A stretch of DNA of 64,000 bases, from contig NW_023365736.1 in the NCBI RefSeq assembly GCF_000003815.2, positions 1-64,000 of the forward strand. The letters run 5' to 3'. A model generated the notes under the pieces. That model made no database searches. It worked only from the letters and a program-made list of their open reading frames with translations, and was not told where the DNA came from. This DNA is from Branchiostoma floridae (taxonomy: Eukaryota > Chordata > Leptocardii > Amphioxiformes > Branchiostomatidae). Within the stretch, counting starts at the first letter, position 1. Each line of letters begins with the position of its first letter. This document shows positions 57,901-64,000 of the stretch, one piece after another. Made by a program: the position numbers and the translations under genes.

Positions 57901-58013
57901 CGCTGGACGAACGATACGAGGAGCTATCCCACCACGAGGCAAGGCAACTGGTCGAATCCTTACTGAATCACGAGGGACACGAGAACAACGAAACAATGAC
58001 TGATGAACTGTAG
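51894..58013 (+). CDS. P3H: Compact prolyl 3-hydroxylase-like 2-oxoglutarate dioxygenase with signal peptide and TDEL end (three frame breaks)
   Basis: Exons: 51,894-51,960, 54,061-54,195, 54,279-54,365, 55,874-56,023, 56,658-56,769, 57,230-57,306 and 57,787-58,013. Phases agree at every junction once three one-base disruptions are allowed. Exon 1 encodes a signal peptide (MKSSFCLVIVSVAVLLASAA). Exons 2-7 give the leprecan/P3H catalytic domain: GITVAMGPEGLNG, FEGLEVIQAAK, FFGYTHLVCRTAVT, the iron-binding HVD of HNVHVDKC, AIMFLNDDFTGGQFFF, QPKCGRLVAFSSG, the distal His in ENPHGVKAV, and a C-terminus ending MTDEL, like the ER-retention end of P3Hs. P3Hs hydroxylate proline at the 3 position in collagen in the ER. 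The usual large N-terminal CxxxC/TPR-like half is absent in this model. Frame breaks lie at a G5 run (54,123-54,127), GAAGGG (55,931-55,936) and GCCTTTGG (57,888-57,895). Either a recent pseudogene or consensus errors. Confidence 0.75.
53248..53320 (+). ncRNA. tRNA-like sequence (pseudo-tRNA or SINE head)
   Basis: A-box-like TGGTTAGCTCAGT, B-box-like GGTTTCGATTCCC with a CCGG/CCGG arm, and a downstream T run (53,331 onward). Same family as 39,533-39,600 (ACGCTCCGG block). It lacks good acceptor pairing. Lies in the 2.1-kb intron after P3H exon 1. Confidence 0.4.
54061..54195 (+). CDS. P3H: P3H-like exon 2
   Basis: Acceptor GGACTCCTTTTCAG. Reads AQSQSGNMPGITVAMGPEGL, then after a one-base excess in the G5 run at 54,123-54,127, EKQVLVEGMATQGECDMMLD and LAQ|GTGAGC. 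Matches the start of the P3H catalytic region. Confidence 0.7.
54279..54365 (+). CDS. P3H: P3H-like exon 3
   Basis: Follows an 83-bp intron. Phase 0-0 exon reading VGAMPRKDGPFAYTSHELFE and GLEVIQAAK, donor AAG|GTGGGT. The H-E-x-FEG block is characteristic of P3H. Confidence 0.75.
55874..56023 (+). CDS. P3H: P3H-like exon 4 (frame break)
   Basis: Acceptor TGTGTGTTTCCAG. Reads LAKQGVVSVGHVEKLFTLME, then in the next frame RARRFVHDYFGLKQELFFGY and THLVCRTAVT. One base is missing around GAAGGG at 55,931-55,936. Phase 1 donor CTG|GTATGT. Confidence 0.75.
56200..56395. mobile_element. TTCGCGG palindromic MITE, copy 1
   Basis: Arms with ATGTTCGCGGTTTTACG and CACCGCGAACATG around a short centre, plus outer CGCGAAATTAAATCC and TCGCGAACTTACATG. 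It lies in the intron between P3H exons 4 and 5. This CGCGAA palindrome class is common in marine invertebrate genomes (recollection). Confidence 0.7.
56658..56769 (+). CDS. P3H: P3H-like exon 5 (iron-binding HxD)
   Basis: Acceptor TTGGCACTTTTTGCAG. Phase 1 start, reads ETLRTEPSHNVHVDKCELNY, then LDWSCRYQTELNQRHY. The HVD triad pair sits where P3Hs have the HxD iron ligands. Phase 2 donor AG|GTTTGT. Confidence 0.8.
57230..57306 (+). CDS. P3H: P3H-like exon 6
   Basis: Acceptor TTCAATTTTCAG. Reads SAIMFLNDDFTGGQFFFAYR, then GNHTAQ|GTAATC. The LNDDF.GG.F motif is the double-stranded beta-helix strand of the dioxygenase core. NHT is an N-glycosylation sequon. Confidence 0.85.
57787..58013 (+). 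CDS. P3H: P3H-like exon 7 (distal His, ER-retention-like end; frame break)
   Basis: Acceptor TCTTACCTATCCAG. Reads LTVQPKCGRLVAFSSGQENP, then HGVKAVLQGRRCVLA. One base is missing at GCCTTTGG (57,888-57,895). In the adjoining frame it continues WYTLDERYEELSHHEARQLV, ESLLNHEGHENNETMTDEL and TAG. Without the shift the protein would end at a TGA shortly after (frame TRWTNDTRSYP). Confidence 0.8.
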
Positions 58014-58760
58014 TTCTTTTATGAATATTTGGAATTTGTGGGCAGTGTGTCCTCGCCACGTGGTACAAGGTAGACAAAAATACAAAGAGCTTCCCCAACA
58101 CAAGGCTAGGGAACTGGTCGACTCCTTACTGAAGTCTGAGGGATACGAGAACAACGAAACAATGACTGATGAACTGTAGTTCTTTTATGAATATTTGGAA
58201 TTTGTGGGCGCTGTGTCCTTGCCATGTGGTACATGGTGGACAAACAATTCGAAGAGCTGCCCCACCACGAGGCTAGGGAACTAGTCGACTCCTTACTGAA
58301 GTTTGAAGGACACGAGAGCAACGAAACAATGAATGACGAACTGTAGTTCTTTTATGAATATTTAGAATTTGTGGGCGGTGTGTCCTCACCATGTGGTACA
58401 CGATGGAAAAACAATACGATGACTTTCTCACCACGAGGCCTGGGAACTGGTCGACTATTTACTGAAGTCTGAGGGACATGAAAATAACGAGACAATGAAT
58501 GATAAACTGTTGTTCTTTTATGAATATTGGGAATTTGTGGGCGGTGTATCCTCGCCATGTGGTACACGGTGGACAAACAATACGAAGAGCTACCCCACCA
58601 CAAGGCCAGGGAACTGGTCGACTCCTTACTGAAGCACGAGGGAACGAGGGAGTATAGCCAGGGTACCATCCGTATTCTTCGGGGGCTCCTTATACTCGCT
58701 ACCCTAAAATACTTTAGAGGGAGTACACAAGAGCAACGAAAAAAAAAATAATGAAATGTA
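58014..58760 (+). repeat. Tandem array of the P3H terminal-exon end, four further 166-bp copies
   Basis: TGGTAC landmarks at 57,894 (exon 7 itself), 58,061, 58,227, 58,394 and 58,560 give periods of 167, 166, 167 and 166. Each copy carries the last 40 or so codons plus stop and the start of the 3' UTR (GTAGTTCTTTTATGAATATT). Copies 2 and 3 end in MTDEL and MNDEL with TAG; copy 4 has lost its stop; copy 5 is interrupted by about 85 bp of foreign sequence at 58,650-58,735. Copies 3 and 5 keep CVLAMWY.VDKQ.EELPHH in one frame, without the break seen in exon 7. Confidence 0.9.
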
Positions 58761-59576
58761 GTTCTTTGCTGCATATTGGAGATTTGTGATTGATCTTTGT
58801 GGACGGCTGGACCGACTGTGTCGAATTAAAAAAGATCATTGATCCATTCATTGTCTCAAGTTTTCATCCATTCACGTAATCATTCATTCATTCGTTTCTT
58901 TCTTCCTTAGAATTGGATTTCGTCACTGGCTCGTGGACATTTAGAAAGAGTTTCCCTAGGAGAGAAACAATTACACATCGCTAGATGGCGCTTTTGTACA
59001 GAGTAATTGATCAACAATCGTTGATATGAAAAAGTGGAGACATTTGCGGTATAAGCAAACACATAATTGTAACAAATTAATCAAGGCTGTGCTCGTTTAA
59101 TCATGATTCCAAGATTGAGTGTGTCAGTCAGTACCTCATGAGCTGACTATTGCCTTCGGCCAAGCTGGCAACTTTAATTTTCCTTTTTAGGAGTGAATTC
59201 CTTTGAAGTTAGCCTGTATTTGATTTAACAAACCCATGGGAGGAAATTTGCTTTCAACTAGAAATGCCATAACAGGACATATTAATATGCGCCTGGGGTC
59301 AGTTTTGATCTCATATGGTGGTTTGGGGGTTAATCTATCTATGAAGCTTTATTTTTACTTGACAATAAAATAAATGCGTATATGGATAAGAGTTTTGTTC
59401 CGGATGTGTATTATTATTTATTCAATAATATTTGCACTTATTGATGTCTATAGATAATTTATAAAACAAACTCAGATTCAAAGAAAGCTCTTAATTAGAC
59501 CCAAACTACCATAACTGTTGCCAATATTTTGATTTCCTACCTTAAAGCAATCTGCTCATTCTTTTAGAGTAAGATA
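58761..59576. other. No recognisable gene
   Basis: Three prime flank of the hydroxylase locus. Contains (CATT)n-like TTCATTCATTCG near 58,880. Nothing else recognised. Confidence 0.45.
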
Positions 59577-60459
59577 CGATGGGTGATCAATAATTCCTCG
59601 GTCTCGTCCAGAAATGACAAGCGCAACTCAGATTTTGAGGCACAACTTCATAGTATGAAGCCTTTTATTAATATCCTAAAAATTACAAATCATTGGAGTC
59701 ATTCCTTTCCCGGCATTCGTTTTTTTTCTAAATTAGAATGTAAGTGGCGAGAAAAAGAAGGGTGACGTGTGATCAAACAATTTGACCCTTACACTTCAGG
59801 TCGCAGCTCAATTGTCCACTTTTTTTTCGTTATCCCTTACCTAACGTTACTGGGTGTCGCCTACAAGGTAATGATCACAATAATTTTAATTTTGGTGCAC
59901 ATTTATATAAGACTTTATACGTGTACGTGGGATAATCAATAAGTCATCGGTTTTACCGAGAAATAATAAGCACAGCTTAGATTTCGAAGAATGGATGTCA
60001 AGTATAAAGTCTTATATAAATATGTACCAAAATTCAAATTATTGTGATCATTACTTTGCAGGCGACACCCAGTAATGTTAGGTAAGGGAGAAGGAAAAAA
60101 ACGTGGACAATTGACCTGACCTGACTGTGCGGGTAAATTTTCACTCCTGGAAGGCAGACAACCAATTCTTTTTGCTTGTAATAGGACGAGAATCAGTATC
60201 AAACATTTTGACATGTCTTTTGTTAATTTACGGCATAGGGAAACTTGACCCACACATGTCTGATCACAATTCACACCACTTTTTTCTCGCCACTTACCTT
60301 CTGATTTGCAAAAAAACGAATGTCTCTAAAGTAATTACTGCAGTGATTTGAAATTTGGAGGGTATTGATAAAAGGCTTCAGACTATGATGTTGTGCCTGA
60401 AAATTTGAGTTGTGCTTATTATTTCTAGGTGAGGCCGAGAACTTATTGATCACCCCTCG
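59577..60459. mobile_element. Tc1/mariner-type foldback MITE with a nested inner palindrome (883 bp)
   Basis: Tips CGATGGGTGATCAATAA and (inverted) CGAGGGGTGATCAATAA, flanked by TA on both sides (59,575-59,576 and 60,460-60,461). Similarity between arms extends for about 105 bp (AGAAATGACAAGC, CAACTCAGATTTT, GAAGCCTTTTAT). Inside, 59,845-59,922 and 60,008-60,085 form a second near-perfect inverted pair (ACTGGGTGTCGCCT, AATGATCACAATAATTT), enclosing a diverged copy of the outer tip (GGGATAATCAATAAG). No transposase. Confidence 0.75.
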
Positions 60460-60796
60460 TATTTACCCAGTGTCAGGTTTCATATGCAGCGAAATAGATT
60501 GAGTTAGAATAGAACAAGTAATTATGTGCAAAGCAGCGTACATGAAAGATAGAGCACACTGGAAGCGACACTTTCTTAATGCTTTTACTCGACAGAGAGT
60601 ACAGATATGTATGTATGTATGTAGCGTATATTTCATGGTAACATAGATTAGAAAGACTCCCAATGTAAACACAGTTTTCTTTAGAAATACTGATTTATAC
60701 CCCCGATCGTAAATAGGAAATTCTTTCATATTTTGAAATATTTACAAATATCAGTCAACGTTTTTGAAATGGTAAAATTGGGTTATTGCTTAAACT

Positions 60797-60990
60797 ACTG
60801 TAAATACATTTAAGTTCGCGGGGATTTTATTTAGCAGTAGCGGGAAAATGACTTTTCGCGGTGGTTTTACTTTCGCGGTTACACCATAGACTGCAGTCTA
60901 CTACCATAATAGAAAAATGTTCGCGGTGAAGTGGTCACCGTGAAAACCGCGAACATTAATCCACCGCGAACATTTCTACATTTACATTAA
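60797..60990. mobile_element. TTCGCGG palindromic MITE, copy 2
   Basis: Starts ACTGTAAATACATTTAAG and ends CATTTCTACATTTACATTAA, with TTCGCGGTGG, TTTCGCGGTT, ATGTTCGCGGTG and CCGCGAACATT motifs in both orientations. Related to 56,200-56,395. Confidence 0.75.
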
Positions 60991-63900
60991 CCCCTATTGT
61001 TTAGGCCACATTGCTGATGGGTGCTGATTGTTCTTAGTGGTAGGCTATTAATGCATGGCACCAAACTAAGCTTTGAAATGGTGTTTGAAATGATACCTTC
61101 CAAGTCCACTAACTCTTTTACAAAATGTTATGAAATAGATAATTGTACAATGTTTTATTACTATTCTTAAACCATGAGAAGTATCCTAGATCACATCATG
61201 GCTATTTCCTAAGTAAAAAAAAAAAACAAAAAAACTGAGAAATATGTTGAGAGTAAAGATTGCGTCCAAAACATTTCCTTTGTACACAATGATAGTATAT
61301 AAGTTAATTCCAAGACAATGTCAACAAACTTCAAGAAATGATACTACATTTTATACTCACCAGATGACGTCTAGATTTGCGAGCGCAAAAAGCACAAAGA
61401 CACAACAGCAATATTTAGTTCTGGACGGATGGATTTCAATCTTGGTATCAGTTAAATAAAACAATCAAGACTCAGAATGCACCATTTTGCTGGTGCCCCA
61501 GAAAGAATGCATGACTTTGTTAGGCGAAAATGGTAAGTAAACGAAAAAATCTTTCATTCCCCTTTTTGTTTTAGGAGTAAAATAAATCAAAACTTTCAGA
61601 GCCCTCAGACTCAAACTTTCGGAAAAAGAACGCCGAAACGGAATATTACTTACAAAAGGGTGAAAACTTGCCCCCAAGGCAGGGTGACCACGTCATACCG
61701 AGAAACGCCGGGTTACGAACCCGCCAACCAAAACATCTTTCGTTCCTCTTTTTGCTGGAGGATGACAGTTCAAAATTAGTAATGACCATTCGATACAATG
61801 ACCATACTCATAAGTAGCTGACCCCTAAGGGTACACAAACATTATGGAGGCAAGCCAATCCATTGGACCACGCTCGTTCGCGGCTACTCGCGGCCAAGCT
61901 TCATGGCTTACACAACCATCCAAGGTTCCTTGGTTCCTTGGATCCTTGGATGGTTCGTCTTTCGCTACCATGTGAAAACATGTACTCCATGAAGAAAACA
62001 TGTATACCATCTATTCTGGTTGGCAAAATATAAACCTATGCCATGCAATTCCTAAATATGTTTTTTATTCAGAGTGAGCTCATTCATCAAACAAAACACA
62101 TGCTAAGAATAGAAATAATATAAGCAAAAGTGTTTCGGAGCTCATTGATTAAATGTATCATTTATCAAATGATACGTGCATAAATTATGTTAAACACCAA
62201 TTGCCTGTTAATATGCATTCTATCTGTAATATGTTGGCTTTTATTCTGCTCGTGGCTTTCTTCTAACTTTGCCATGTTTGCTTTCATTTTTAACAGAAAT
62301 GAAAAAGGATACGTTATTTATAATCATGTTTGCCTAAAAGGGATAAGCTTTAAAATCAACAAACATTTACAGCGGAGCGTGTTTATATTGTCCGGTCCGC
62401 ACGGATGTATCCCCGTGCACGCGACGTTACCGTGACGTAGGCCAAACCATTATGTCATATAACATGATTAACAATTACGAAACTGGTAAGCCAGGTTCCG
62501 TAGCTAAGTCGTAGATTAATCTTTACTCTTTGGATCCAGGGGGCGCAAGTCCACATCCCCTGTGAGGAATTTTGAAAGAAGCGGTTCGTTCCATGGATCG
62601 TTTTGTTTGGATGCAGGATGAATCGTTTTGCAGGTCAATTTAACGTAACCCATGTAAAACTGTTAAACGCCGATGCTGTAATCAAGTCAGAATGGATGAG
62701 CGGTCTAAATAGCTGCTGCGTTTATGTAGCAGTCAATTTCGGAAGTCGTGAGTTCTACCTCACTTATAGCTAACTGTTTTTTCTTTGCTTACAAATACAA
62801 CGGACTATCTGTTGATAGCAAATAGACCAATTCAAGACTTCGACGTTTAACTGCCCTATTTTGATTTTTTTTTTCAAAATACGTTCTTGCTATTTTTTTT
62901 CAAAAGCTTTCTTGTTTCATTTAATATACATAACTCTTTCGTCTTGCAACCAGAACATGGAATTTGGGATTTCTTTTTTATTATTATTTTCAAACACCAA
63001 CAACATTAAAGTGCCGTAGGTTGCAACAGAACGTTACATGAGTCTAAAGTATATTTCTACGTTTTCTCAGTCGACCAGCAGATTATCTAAGTTGTCATAT
63101 TTGACACAATATTTACTTTTCTTTACACAAGAAAAAAGGTTTCCACTACAGATTGCAGGTACACAGCATACAGGTACTGCGTTTAAGTACACAGCTCAGC
63201 ACCCGGCCCAATTAACCTTACTTATATGAATAAGTCATCTTCTAATGCCCCTCAAATGACAACTTCATCTGCAGTAGCAATTACGTTCATCATTTCTCAT
63301 TATAATGTACTGCTCAGCTTGCCACCAGTGAAAATCCTTTTCATTAAGGCGAAAATGGCAGTTTTTTTAGAAGTAGTTGTTTTGTATACCTCGAATATAG
63401 TCATCGAAGCGCTTATCTGAAAAACTATCTACCTTATCCAGACACAAATTTTATTATTTTACCAAAAGTGCATATCTAATGTAAACATGTATTATTAATT
63501 TTTAAAAAGCTTGTTTGAATAAACTTGCCCAAGCCCCTTTTCACCATCAGAAGAAACGTGAGGTTTCTGAATAGTTATCAGACCAACATGTCACTTTTTG
63601 CATATATTCAATCTTAGTCGTTTCCTAAATAATGTATATATATGGAGTGATCAGTACCATAACTTGTAGGTTGGTCAAACTTAATTACGGATTAATGTAG
63701 TACCTCCCAAGTCCTGTATCTAGGTACCTACATTTCTAAATAAAACTGCAACTCCTTATACATGATTGCAACACGTCGTCGACCTTTTACAACAACAAAA
63801 AAAACAACAAATGTCATCTAACTTCAGACATATCACGAGATTGCTTCTCATATTCATATATTATTGTCTTGCAGAAGATGGTGGGTGGTTCATTGCTTGT

Positions 63901-64000
63901 AAATTCAAACACTGGTTATAAAGAAATGGTAGTGTTTCAAACCTGCACATCAGTCTCAGCTGAAAAAAGCCAGCTGAGGAAAGCTGTATCTCTTACGTTT
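60991..64000. other. No recognisable gene
   Basis: AT-rich. Weak tRNA-like patches at about 62,495-62,570 (GTAGCTAAGTCGTAG, GGGGGCGCAAGTCC) and 62,700-62,770 (GGAAGTCGTGAGTTCTACC) look like decayed SINE heads. A short palindrome (CCATCCAAGG...CCTTGGATGG) lies at 61,917-61,954. No exons recognised. Confidence 0.4.

Overview
The window looks like cephalochordate (amphioxus, Branchiostoma) nuclear DNA from a draft assembly. It has three N gaps, long introns packed with mobile DNA, and intracellular tails with NPxY/NPMY-type motifs that I associate with amphioxus membrane proteins. That species call is inference from recalled family features, not a search. No rRNA, functional tRNA, operon or CRISPR array is present. 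About nine tenths of the window is intronic or intergenic.

Three host genes can be modelled by splice sites and phase. (1) Plus strand, 2.9-3.6 kb: the last two exons of a membrane protein whose cytoplasmic tail is an 11-copy 33-bp minisatellite. (2) Minus strand, 41.6 down to 11.5 kb: a probable type II membrane protein spread over 30 kb. It has an intracellular exon with an internally duplicated NPTY/DGDPDW module, a transmembrane exon, at least seven near-identical 51-60 bp phase 1-1 mini-exons encoding a Ser/Thr-rich stalk, and an NHL beta-propeller exon carrying N-glycosylation sequons. (3) Plus strand, 51.9-58.0 kb: a compact prolyl 3-hydroxylase-type dioxygenase with signal peptide, HxD...H catalytic domain and C-terminal TDEL, lacking the usual large N-terminal domain. 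It shows three one-base frame disruptions, and its last-exon end is tandemly amplified five-fold. Weaker gene fragments lie at 17.9, 28.9, 30.1, 31.5, 44.3, 47.9 and 50.7 kb.

Layout: 1-11 kb holds dispersed repeats, a hAT-like remnant, a CR1-like LINE end and inverted blocks of a GGAGCCAAAAATG repeat. 11.5-16.2 kb holds the NHL exon, five mini-exons, a Penelope-like remnant and a 1.4-kb inverted-repeat-bounded minisatellite. 16.2-17.7 kb and 35.9-37.2 kb are two inverted arms of one duplicated segment, each carrying a different later insertion. 17.9-21 kb holds repeats and a hAT MITE. 21.8-27.1 kb is a satellite of about 395-bp monomers containing a LINE 3' tail, interrupted by a Harbinger-type MITE and a 0.95-kb element bearing CRE/E-box termini. 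28-35.9 kb holds small coding-like ORFs, two LINE remnants and a full SINE. 37-42 kb holds two mini-exons, the transmembrane exon and the intracellular exon. 43-47.4 kb is a TTAA-type element complex with gaps, C/G tracts and a foldback element. 47.9-48.4 kb has a hAT MITE with a perfect 8-bp target duplication. 51.9-58.8 kb is the hydroxylase locus. 59.6-61 kb has mariner-like and TTCGCGG palindromic MITEs. 61-64 kb has no recognisable gene.

The genes show no pathway link to one another. The unifying theme is structural innovation driven by tandem duplication (mini-exons, tail module, terminal exon, minisatellites) in a transposon-rich region.
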